Shown here: positions 1 through 6,840 of the stretch, piece after piece
Layout: each line of letters begins with the position of its first letter
How positions within the stretch are numbered: position 1 is the stretch's first letter
Assembly: GCA_027364995.1 (NCBI GenBank)
Contig: DAHXOG010000030.1
Span: 1-7,771 of the forward strand
Source: Candidatus Mancarchaeum sp.
GTDB taxonomy: Archaea > Micrarchaeota > Micrarchaeia > Micrarchaeales > Micrarchaeaceae
DNA length: 7,771 nt
Direction: 5' to 3'
The notes under the pieces: model-generated
What the model saw: the letters and a program-made list of their open reading frames with translations, nothing else
Database searches by the model: none
What the model was told of the DNA's origin: nothing
Position numbers and translations under genes: made by a program

Positions 1-704
1 TTAATGGCGACGCTGACCACAGCCAGATGAAGCTCGTAGGCAGCATGAAATACATTGTGATAAGCGGGGACGATGCCGACGGAATAGGTGTATACCCCAA
101 TCAGGACAAGGACCTTGCAGTATTGGACATGTATACGCAATACAAGATGCTTTTCGATTTTATAGACGCAATACCGGATTATATACACGTATTCATCATG
201 CCGGGAAACCACGATTCGGTGCAGCGCGCCGAGCCGCAGCCTCCGCTGCCTCAGGAGCTCATAGGAGATTTCAAGAAGGACAATGTCCACATTGTCTCGA
301 ATCCATCATACATGAATCTGCATGGCCTTGACGTGCTGGGCTATCATGGCACATCGTTGGATTCCATAATAAGCTCCATACCTAATAACAGCTATGCGGC
401 GCCTGAGAAGGCAATGGTGGAATTGCTGAAGAGAAGGCATTTGTCGCCCATATATGGAGGCAATATAATAGTGCCTTCAAAAACAGACAACCTTGTCATA
501 GATACGGTGCCTGACATATTGCATATGGGGCACATACACAAGAACGGCACCACTACTTACCACGGAGTCACGATAATAAATAGCGGCACATGGCAGGGAA
601 GGACTGACTTCCAGGTCAGGCAGGGGCATATACCTACACCGTGCATAATGCCCATCTTCAACTCCAGTGATTATAAGGTAACATCGATAAACTTCAACGG
701 GTAG
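1..704 (+). CDS. polB: PolD small subunit DP1 (3'-5' exonuclease subunit), C-terminal part; 5' end outside window
   Basis: This is the small subunit of archaeal family D DNA polymerase, which carries an Mre11-like calcineurin-type phosphoesterase domain used for 3'-5' proofreading and binds DP2. The frame is open from the left edge (first full codon at position 3), so the ATG at 27 is internal and not the start. Visible motifs are GDDADGIGVYP (metal-binding motif II), PGNHD followed by the DP1-typical AEPQPPLP, GYHG, and GHIHKNG with its two histidines. The end, NSGTWQGRTDFQ then PTP, is also typical of DP1. The N-terminal OB fold and motif I (DxH) lie off the window. The GD aspartate of motif II is kept, although the usual hydrophobic pair after it is DA here. 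The stop at 702-704 is five bases before DP2, which suggests one operon. The family call is very secure. Confidence 0.96.
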   Translation, partial: NGDADHSQMKLVGSMKYIVISGDDADGIGVYPNQDKDLAVLDMYTQYKMLFDFIDAIPDYIHVFIMPGNHDSVQRAEPQPPLPQELIGDFKKDNVHIVSNPSYMNLHGLDVLGYHGTSLDSIISSIPNNSYAAPEKAMVELLKRRHLSPIYGGNIIVPSKTDNLVIDTVPDILHMGHIHKNGTTTYHGVTIINSGTWQGRTDFQVRQGHIPTPCIMPIFNSSDYKVTSINFNG

Positions 705-709
705 CGCTT

Positions 710-3700
710 ATGAATATAAAGGAATATTTTGAAGAGCTTCATAAGAATTTCGATAAGGCGTTTGCGGTAGCCACGGCAGCCAAAGAAAAAGGCTTGGACC
801 CGGAGGAATTTGTAGAGATAACGCCTGCTCCGGACCTTGCCACAAGGGTGGAGGGAATAATAGGATTGAAGGGCCTTGCCGATTTGATAAAGAAGAATGC
901 AGAGGGTAAATCCAGGCAGGAACTTGCATTCGCCATGGTGAAGGAGCTGTGCACGAATGAGAAATTTGCAGATGAGACCAGCAAAAGGCTTTCCCTTGCC
1001 ACAAGGGTAGGGCTTGCGGTACTCACCGAGGGAATATTGGTAGCTCCTACAGAAGGATTGCAGGGCATAGAATTGCATAAGAATCCGGACGGCACTGATT
1101 ATGCGGCGATTTTGTATGCAGGGCCCATAAGAGGTGCTGGAGGCACAAGCGCCGCGCTGTCGGTTGCTTTGGCCGATTACGGAAGAAAGGTGCTTGGCAT
1201 AGGTGCCTATAAGGCTACAAAGAACGAGATAGACAGATACCTTGAGGAGATACAGGTATACAATTCCAGGGTGGCTAGGCTGCAATACCTGCCGCCCGAG
1301 CAGGACATAAGGATCATACTTGAAAATTGCCCCATATGCATTGATGGGCTTGCTTCGGAGCAATTGGAGGTCAGCATACACCGCAATATATCAAGGCTTG
1401 ACGCATCAGGCAAGCCGCAGCTCATATCCAACAGGATAAGGAGCGGAGTTTGCCTAGTTTCATGCGAGGGAATAGCGCAGAAGGCCAAGAGCGTGCTTAA
1501 GTACACGAAAGGCGCAGGGCTAGATTGGTCATGGCTTAATCGCATAATAAGGGTCGAGAAGTCGCAGCAGGGAGAGCAGAAAGAAGGCAAGAAGACCGCC
1601 GTATTCCTTCAAGAGCTTGTTGCCGGAAGACCTATATTCGCATATCCTGAACATGCAGGCGCATTCAGGTTGCGATACGGCAGAAGCAGGTTCACAGGCA
1701 TTGCCTCAAAGGGATTCAACCCGGCAACGATGTACCTGCTTGATGAGTTTATAGCCACGGGCACGCAGCTGAAGGTTGAGAAGCCGGGAAAGGGATGCGT
1801 AGCCGTTCCTGTAGACAGCATAGAAGGGCCATTCGTAAAACTGGATACAGGTGAAGCATTTAGAATAAATGACGTTGATACCGCCAAAAAGTACAACGAC
1901 CACATAAAAAAGATACTTTCTGTAGGGGACATATTAGTGACATATGGCGATTTCAAGAAGACGAATACGCCATTATCCCCTACGAGCTATGTTGAGGAGT
2001 ACTGGAAATTGCAGATGGAAAAAGCTGGGCTAAAAGGAAAAGCAGAGGTAAACTCATTCGAACAAGCACTTGAGCTTTCAAAGAAGTACTCAGTGCCTAT
2101 GCATCCGAAATTCATATACGATTACTCAGACATAAGCACCGAGGACATGCTTTTCATTATAGAAACGATTAAGGAAGCGGACCTTGGAGGGGCTGCATCC
2201 ATAGAGGATTTAAAATATGTTAAGATAACCGGCGACAGGCTGAGAAAATCAAGAGAGCTGTTGGAAAGGATATGCATACCGCATATGGATAGGAATGACA
2301 GCATAGAAATAGCCGGAGATGACGCAAAAGCGCTGGTTGCGGCATGCGGATTGGTAAATGGGAAAAAGATATGGAAGGACAGGGAGCTTCCGGAAGATGC
2401 GCTAAGGGCGCAGGATCCCTTGGAGATGCTTAACAAGCTGGCGGAGTTCAAGATAATGGCGCGCTCGACGAAAATAGGAGGGAGGATGGGCAGGCCGGAG
2501 AAGGCAAAGGAAAGGCTGATGAAGCCCGCTCCGCATCTGCTTTACCCGATAGGAGAGTACGGAGGGAAGGAGCGCAGCATAACAAAGGCGTCAGTGCTGC
2601 AGGCCAAAAAATTCAATTCCCCTAATATAACCGTGGAATTGGCGATGCATAAATGCTCCGTGGGAGGAGAATACATAAACTCTTTTTATTGCACAGAGCA
2701 TAAATGCAGGGCCGAGGTAGTAAGGAGATGCAAGGTATGCAGGAATTTCGGCCTAGGCAAAAAATGTGAGCAATGCGGAGGGGAAATGCTTGCATGGGAG
2801 ATGAAGCAGATAAACATAGCTGCGGATATAGACAAGGCAGTGCACAATTTAGGATTGGAGAGTGCACCAAAGCTCATAAAAGGCGTCAAGGGCTTATCAA
2901 ACGCCGACAAGCTGGCGGAGCCATTGGAGAAGGGCATACTGCGCAGCTTGCATGGGGTATACATATTCAAGGACAGCACGTCGAGGTTCGATGCTACGGA
3001 CGTGCCGATAACCCATTTCTATCCTGACGAAATAGGAACAAGCGTAGAGTCGCTTAAAAAACTCGGATATGACAAAGACTATTTGGGGAATGAGCTACGC
3101 GATGGAACACAGCTCGTAGAGCTTATGCACCAGGACGTGATATTGAATATGCGCGGAGCAAACTATTTCGTTAATGTTACAAAGTTCATGGATGACATGC
3201 TTGAGAAGCTGTATGGGCTCGACAGGTTTTACAACGTCAGCAATTACAATGAATTGGTAGGTCATTATGTAATAACGCTGTCGCCGCATACATCGGCAGG
3301 CGTTCTTGGGCGCATAATAGGCTTTACCGAAGCCAGCGTTGGTTTTGCCCATCCGTATCTTATATCGGCACGCAGGAGAAATTGCGACGGGGACGAGGAC
3401 ACCACAATGATGCTGCTTGACGGACTTGTGAATTTCTCCAAACACTATATGCCCACAACAGTAGGAGGCACAATGGACGCGCCATTGATACTTACCGTAA
3501 ACGTAAAGCCTGAAGAAGTAGACGACGAAGCGCATGCCATGGAAGTAGTGGATAGTTATGGCATAGAATTCTATGACAAGACATTCTCTTACCCTGCGCC
3601 CGGAGAGGTGAAGGTTGAAGTGGTTGGCGACAGGCTGCAAAAGGAATCCATATACTCAGGGCTTAAGTTTACGCATTTATCCGGAATCAGTGCAGTAGCA

Positions 3701-4153
3701 CAGGCGCCTAAGAGAAGCGCTTATACGACGCTTAAGACAATGAATGACAAGATAGAAATGCAATTCAGCCTTATGGACAAGCTTTACAGCATAGATAAGC
3801 GCGATACGGCAAGGAGGCTGATACTCAGCCACTTCATACCGGATTTGATGGGAAACCTACACTCTTATTCGAGGCAGGGATTCAGGTGCGTGAAATGCAA
3901 TGCAAAGTACAGGAGAGTGCCGATAAAGGGCGTATGCATCAGATGCGGAGGCAAATTGCTTTTGACCATATCAAAAGGAGGAATAGAGAAATACCTAAAC
4001 ACTGCAATGAATCTTGCCGAGAGGTACGAGCTTGAGCCTTACATAAGGCAGAGGATAGTACTGCTTAAGGAGGAGATAGAAGCCGTATTCGGAAACGTCG
4101 GGGAAGTTCAGATAAAGGACGACAAGCAATTCAATCTGTTGAAGTACATGTAG
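710..4153 (+). CDS. polC: PolD large subunit DP2, catalytic polymerase subunit
   Basis: This is the catalytic subunit of the archaeal replicative polymerase D, a two-barrel polymerase related in fold to RNA polymerase. It has 1147 residues, close to the usual length once inteins are excluded. Family blocks in order: GPIRGAGGT (about residue 138), YNSRVARLQYLPPEQD, FRLRYGRSRFTG, the GTQLKVEKPGKG block, GGRMGRPEKAKER (about 588-600), a cysteine-rich zinc region (649-690, including CEQCGG), and the catalytic loop NCDGDED at 891-897. D893 and D895 correspond to the two catalytic aspartates known in Pyrococcus PolD. A second zinc ribbon has C1060, C1063, C1076 and C1079. The tail QFNLLKYM (1140-1147) resembles a PIP box for binding PCNA. 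There is no intein at the catalytic loop, a common insertion site in other archaea. There is no clear Shine-Dalgarno and no separate promoter, so it is probably cotranscribed and coupled with DP1. Confidence 0.97.
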   Translation: MNIKEYFEELHKNFDKAFAVATAAKEKGLDPEEFVEITPAPDLATRVEGIIGLKGLADLIKKNAEGKSRQELAFAMVKELCTNEKFADETSKRLSLATRVGLAVLTEGILVAPTEGLQGIELHKNPDGTDYAAILYAGPIRGAGGTSAALSVALADYGRKVLGIGAYKATKNEIDRYLEEIQVYNSRVARLQYLPPEQDIRIILENCPICIDGLASEQLEVSIHRNISRLDASGKPQLISNRIRSGVCLVSCEGIAQKAKSVLKYTKGAGLDWSWLNRIIRVEKSQQGEQKEGKKTAVFLQELVAGRPIFAYPEHAGAFRLRYGRSRFTGIASKGFNPATMYLLDEFIATGTQLKVEKPGKGCVAVPVDSIEGPFVKLDTGEAFRINDVDTAKKYNDHIKKILSVGDILVTYGDFKKTNTPLSPTSYVEEYWKLQMEKAGLKGKAEVNSFEQALELSKKYSVPMHPKFIYDYSDISTEDMLFIIETIKEADLGGAASIEDLKYVKITGDRLRKSRELLERICIPHMDRNDSIEIAGDDAKALVAACGLVNGKKIWKDRELPEDALRAQDPLEMLNKLAEFKIMARSTKIGGRMGRPEKAKERLMKPAPHLLYPIGEYGGKERSITKASVLQAKKFNSPNITVELAMHKCSVGGEYINSFYCTEHKCRAEVVRRCKVCRNFGLGKKCEQCGGEMLAWEMKQINIAADIDKAVHNLGLESAPKLIKGVKGLSNADKLAEPLEKGILRSLHGVYIFKDSTSRFDATDVPITHFYPDEIGTSVESLKKLGYDKDYLGNELRDGTQLVELMHQDVILNMRGANYFVNVTKFMDDMLEKLYGLDRFYNVSNYNELVGHYVITLSPHTSAGVLGRIIGFTEASVGFAHPYLISARRRNCDGDEDTTMMLLDGLVNFSKHYMPTTVGGTMDAPLILTVNVKPEEVDDEAHAMEVVDSYGIEFYDKTFSYPAPGEVKVEVVGDRLQKESIYSGLKFTHLSGISAVAQAPKRSAYTTLKTMNDKIEMQFSLMDKLYSIDKRDTARRLILSHFIPDLMGNLHSYSRQGFRCVKCNAKYRRVPIKGVCIRCGGKLLLTISKGGIEKYLNTAMNLAERYELEPYIRQRIVLLKEEIEAVFGNVGEVQIKDDKQFNLLKYM

Positions 4154-4154
4154 T

Positions 4155-5882
4155 TCATTGCAGCCTTTTCAGCAATTGCTTTAGCGGCATTGTATTAAGT
4201 ACATTTTTCTTTTCAAGCCAGCCCCTCCTTGCCATGCCGATTCCATACCTCAAGAAGTCGAAATGCACTGTATTATGCGCATCGGAGTCTATTGCAAATC
4301 TTATATTGTGATCCTTTATCGCGAATACGGACGCATCATTCAGGTCAAGCCTGCTGGGATAGGAGTCTATTTCAAGCGCAGTATTGTGCTCCTCGGCAAT
4401 ATCTGCGATTTTGCGCATGTCTATGGCGTATGGCTCCCTTTCGTTTATGATCCTGCCAGTAGGGTGGGCAAGCACGTCGACATAGCCGGTGCTTATTGCC
4501 TTGGATACCCTTGCTGTCATGTCGTCGATTTTCATGTTGAAATTTGAATGCACCGCAGCTATTACTATGTCCATTTTCTTAAGCGTGGAATTATTCAAAT
4601 CCAATGAGCCGTCCTTCATTATGTCTACCTCGGCGCCCTTCAACAAGGTTATCTTTCCGTCCAGCTTTTCGTTGAGTGAATCTATGCGCTTGAAAAATGC
4701 GCTGAACTTATTATCGTCCATCCCGTGTGCGATCTTGAGGCTCTTCGTATGGTTTGTTATAGCCAAGTACTCAAAGCCCTTTTTTATGGCCGCTTCTGCC
4801 ATTTCCTCGAGAGTGTTTGTGCCGTCCGTCTCGATCGTATGCGAATGCAAGTCTCCCTTGAGGTCCTCAATCCTCACCAGTTTAGGCAGCGCGTGCCGCT
4901 TTGCAAGATCAATCTCGCCCCTGTTCTCGCGCATCTCAGGCTCTATGTAATCCATGCCTAGCCTCATGTATATGTCTTTTTCATCTATTGCCGATACCAC
5001 ATTGTCTTTTGAATCGAATAGCCCGTACTCATTTAATTTATATCCCTTTGATATCGCTATCTTCCTTACCTCAACATTATGCTCCTTGCTTCCGGTGAAA
5101 TACTGCATTGCTGCGCCGAAGCTTTCTGGAGCTATTACACGAAGGTCACAAGTCAGCCCTGCATCGAGCCATACTGTTGTCTTTGTGGGTCCTTTTGCAA
5201 CGATGCCTGTTACGTTTTTGTAGCCTGAAAACTTGTCCATGACCTTTTCAGGCTCCTTTGATATCGCAAGAATGTCTAAATCGCCTACAGTCTCCTTCAT
5301 TCTTCTCGTAGATCCGCATACAATGGCCTTCTCGACTAGCCCGGAATCGTACAGCATCTTTGTTATTGATTCTGCTATAGGCAGAGCATCTCCGAGCAGT
5401 ATCCTGCCCTTTGATCCCTCAAGCATTGCTACGCCCTTTGCAAGCAGCTGCTCGCTCTTCTCTCCGAAACCTTCAAGACCCATTATCTTGTGCTCGTCTA
5501 TAGCCTTTTTCAATGTCGGTATGTCTTTTACTCCAAGCATTTTGTAGAGCGTTATGGCCCTCTTTGCACCCATGCCGTCTATCCTTGTCAGGTTTGCGAA
5601 GTCTATAGGATAAAGCTTTTTCATATCTTCATATTTCTTTATGTGCCCGGTCTCTATGTATTCTATTATCTTGTCTGCAAGCCCTTTGCCGATGCCGTTT
5701 ATGGACAGTAGACCGTCCCTTCCATCGCGCTTGTACAATTCAGAGACATCCTCGGACATCGATGATAATGCCATTGCGGCATTCTGGTAGGCCCTTATCT
5801 CGAACCTTGCAGTGGGCCTGCCGTCAACGCTGAGCATATCCGCTATCTCATTGAATATGTCCACCAATGCTTTGTTCGGCAT
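4155..5882 (-). CDS. polX: Family X DNA polymerase with C-terminal PHP domain (PolX)
   Basis: This is a bacterial/archaeal-type PolX that fills short gaps in base excision repair; its PHP domain gives metal-dependent 3'-5' exonuclease and, in studied members, AP-endonuclease activity. It has 575 residues, the usual size. The order is an N-terminal 8-kDa-like region, helix-hairpin-helix segments (about 57-72, 98-116 and 133-147), the polymerase palm with GSTRRMKETVGDLDIL (D201, D203) and CDLRVI (D246), the thumb motif YFTGSKEHN (261-269), then PHP from about 340. All PHP metal ligands appear present: H346, H348, D353, H378, E418, H445, H473, D534 and H536. The usual TDH reads TNH (N377). I chose the ATG at 5882 (MPNKALVDIF) because family members begin there and a TATA-like element lies 22-28 bases upstream; the longer frame to 5945 would add an odd hydrophobic 21-residue leader. 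It converges on DP2 with one base between the stops. Confidence 0.94.
   Translation of the reverse strand: MPNKALVDIFNEIADMLSVDGRPTARFEIRAYQNAAMALSSMSEDVSELYKRDGRDGLLSINGIGKGLADKIIEYIETGHIKKYEDMKKLYPIDFANLTRIDGMGAKRAITLYKMLGVKDIPTLKKAIDEHKIMGLEGFGEKSEQLLAKGVAMLEGSKGRILLGDALPIAESITKMLYDSGLVEKAIVCGSTRRMKETVGDLDILAISKEPEKVMDKFSGYKNVTGIVAKGPTKTTVWLDAGLTCDLRVIAPESFGAAMQYFTGSKEHNVEVRKIAISKGYKLNEYGLFDSKDNVVSAIDEKDIYMRLGMDYIEPEMRENRGEIDLAKRHALPKLVRIEDLKGDLHSHTIETDGTNTLEEMAEAAIKKGFEYLAITNHTKSLKIAHGMDDNKFSAFFKRIDSLNEKLDGKITLLKGAEVDIMKDGSLDLNNSTLKKMDIVIAAVHSNFNMKIDDMTARVSKAISTGYVDVLAHPTGRIINEREPYAIDMRKIADIAEEHNTALEIDSYPSRLDLNDASVFAIKDHNIRFAIDSDAHNTVHFDFLRYGIGMARRGWLEKKNVLNTMPLKQLLKRLQ
4204..4214 (+). 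terminator. Possible T-rich terminator for the polB-polC transcript
   Basis: The plus strand reads TTTTTCTTTTC about 50 bases after the DP2 stop, inside the end of the convergent polX gene. T-runs like this stop archaeal RNA polymerase. No strong hairpin precedes it; the nearby palindrome AGCAATTGCT (4171-4180) would form only a three-pair stem. Tentative. Confidence 0.3.
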
Positions 5883-5903
5883 AATTAGATTTATGCAAAA
5901 AGG

Positions 5904-5910
5904 CTTAAAC
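5904..5910 (-). promoter_or_regulatory. Probable TATA element of polX
   Basis: The minus strand reads GTTTAAG here, centred about 25 bases before the polX ATG at 5882. That spacing puts transcription start at or next to the A of the ATG, so the mRNA would be leaderless. The match to the archaeal TATA consensus is partial. The perfect 8-base palindrome GGTATACC (5912-5919) lies just upstream and could be part of the recognition element or an operator, or be chance. Confidence 0.45.
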
Positions 5911-5958
5911 AGGTATACCAGTATGCACAGCAAGGCTATTATCATTTTCCAGCAATTC

Positions 5959-5966
5959 TTATATTA
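5959..5966 (+). promoter_or_regulatory. TATA box of the transglutaminase-like gene
   Basis: TTATATTA lies 21-28 bases before the ATG at 5987, the distance expected when an archaeal transcript starts at the start codon itself. No Shine-Dalgarno sequence lies between, which agrees with leaderless translation. It faces away from the polX promoter in the same 104-base gap. Confidence 0.6.
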
Positions 5967-5986
5967 TTGCATATGTAAGTGCTTTT

Positions 5987-6574
5987 ATGGAAAGCAATAT
6001 TGAAGACGAGCTTGAAAGGCTGAAAAAGCTGAACGGGATATACCTCAGGATAATAAACAGGTATGGCGAGCACATAGAGAATGAGGAGAGCATATCAGTA
6101 GCGGAGCTGCCCAGGCTCGTTACGCCAAAAGACCAAAGCGTTATGAAAAAGGCCGAAGAGATAATGAATGGGTTCTCGCCTTACGAATACAATAGGGACT
6201 TCTATTCCGCCAGCGTGATTGCATACGAATATGTCAGGGATAATATAGACCAGATAGTGCTTCCGATAGAGTTCTGGCTTGAGCCTAGCGAGACCATGGA
6301 ATTCGGGGCAGGGGAGAAGCTTGACAGGTATACGCTGCTATGCAGCATTTTGATAGCATTGGGAAATCCATCTGCAAAGATACTGATAGTTGAAAAGGCG
6401 GAAAGGCTTGAGCCTAGCCTTTATTATGAATTCGAAGGCAGCATATACGTAATGAATTTCGGCAAAAACATATCAAGGATTAAGGATAGAGAGGAGCTCT
6501 TGAGGTCCGAAGGCATTACCGAAGATGCGGTGGCATACGAATTCAACGACAAGATGTACATAGATATAGTGTAA
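5987..6574 (+). CDS. Protein of unknown function with a degenerate transglutaminase-like region
   Basis: This is a 195-residue soluble protein with no signal peptide or membrane segment. The first 35 residues are charged and probably helical. Residues 72-160 resemble the transglutaminase-like core: a helix ending IAYEYVRDNI, then FWLEPSETMEFGAGEKLDRYTLLCSILIALG, the pattern in which active enzymes read roughly GxGDCxDxxxLLxxLLxALG. Here the position of the catalytic cysteine is K111, preceded by E110. The strands that should carry His and Asp read YYEFEGSIYVMNFGK, with no histidine and with Asn where Asp is expected. If the fold call is right, the protein is probably not an enzyme but a binding or scaffold protein. 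A second stretch, YEFNDKMYIDI, ends the protein. The start is fixed by a TATA box 21-28 bases upstream. It is divergent from polX and ends 8 bases from the next convergent gene. The fold assignment is inference by eye and could be wrong; that the gene is real is well supported. Confidence 0.8.
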   Translation: MESNIEDELERLKKLNGIYLRIINRYGEHIENEESISVAELPRLVTPKDQSVMKKAEEIMNGFSPYEYNRDFYSASVIAYEYVRDNIDQIVLPIEFWLEPSETMEFGAGEKLDRYTLLCSILIALGNPSAKILIVEKAERLEPSLYYEFEGSIYVMNFGKNISRIKDREELLRSEGITEDAVAYEFNDKMYIDIV

Positions 6575-6582
6575 TGGTATAT

Positions 6583-6717
6583 TTACCCTACTATCTTATT
6601 CTTGCGTCGTGAGGACTTTAGCCTCTTCCTATGCTCCTTCGTAAGCCTGCTTATCTTCATCTTGTTCCTATAATCCTTGCCTATCTTCCTGTTTGACTTT
6701 GTTACTTTCTTCTGCAT
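6583..6717 (-). CDS. Very basic 44-residue protein, probably RNA- or DNA-binding
   Basis: An intact ATG-to-TAA frame encodes 44 residues, beginning MQKKVTKSNRKIGKDY and ending RRKNKIVG. I count 12 Lys and 7 Arg against one Asp and one Glu, so about 43% of residues are basic. There are no cysteines, zinc motifs or hydrophobic segments. Codon choice (AGG, ATA, AAG) is like that of the neighbours. The sequence GGTG lies five bases before the ATG and could pair with the 16S anti-Shine-Dalgarno, and a TATA-like AATAAATA lies about 40 bases upstream. The frame fills almost exactly the space between the convergent gene ending at 6574 and its own promoter. The composition suggests a small ribosomal or nucleic-acid-binding protein, but I do not recognise a family; it does not look like L39e or S30e. 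Confidence 0.65.
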   Translation of the reverse strand: MQKKVTKSNRKIGKDYRNKMKISRLTKEHRKRLKSSRRKNKIVG

Positions 6718-6722
6718 TAAAA

Positions 6723-6726
6723 CACC
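6723..6726 (-). promoter_or_regulatory. Shine-Dalgarno-like GGTG for the 44-residue protein
   Basis: GGTG on the minus strand is five bases from the ATG at 6717 and matches the GGAGGTG core complementary to archaeal 16S rRNA. It supports that ATG as the start. Only four bases pair, so the evidence is modest. Confidence 0.4.
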
Positions 6727-6753
6727 ATTAACAGCTTATTTTAGCCTCTAGCC

Positions 6754-6761
6754 TATTTATT
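6754..6761 (-). promoter_or_regulatory. Probable TATA element of the 44-residue protein gene
   Basis: AATAAATA on the minus strand would place transcription start near 6731, giving a leader of about 14 bases that includes the GGTG site. The rest of the 123-base gap (6718-6840) shows only the direct repeat of AAAACACCAT and no RNA gene or further credible frame. Confidence 0.4.
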
Positions 6762-6840
6762 GCTTTTGCTAAATATCGAAAACACCATACATGCTGGCCT
6801 TGACTGCCGGTTTGCCTTAATTATGCGTTATCCGGGATTT

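Noticed and set aside
671..1381. Long antisense frame (236 residues) over the DP1/DP2 junction
   Set aside because: It lies wholly opposite well-conserved PolD coding sequence, has a Cys/Tyr/Leu-rich composition typical of reverse-complement translation, and no promoter or family resemblance.
3371..3400. Intein insertion at the DP2 catalytic loop
   Set aside because: The reading frame runs straight through NCDGDED with normal spacing to the flanking motifs; no intein is present.
3095..3640. Antisense frame of 181 residues across the DP2 catalytic loop
   Set aside because: It is opposite the most conserved part of DP2; openness is explained by codon bias on the real strand.
4171..4180. Palindrome AGCAATTGCT as a hairpin terminator
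   Set aside because: As RNA it forms at most a three-pair stem, and it is part of the conserved polX coding end; not counted as a hairpin on its own.
4489..4950. Hydrophobic 153-residue plus-strand frame inside polX, looking like a membrane protein
   Set aside because: It is the reverse complement of the PHP domain; the apparent hydrophobic runs come from Asp/Glu/Lys codons read backwards.
6753..6788. Minus-strand ATG frame of 11 codons between hsp20 and the 44-residue gene
   Set aside because: It is too short, overlaps the TATA-like element of the next gene, and has no ribosome-binding signal.
6718..6840. Searched the longest gap for a tRNA, sRNA or CRISPR repeat
   Set aside because: No cloverleaf, no C/D-box pair and no repeat-spacer pattern; only the promoter of the small gene and one 10-base direct repeat were seen.
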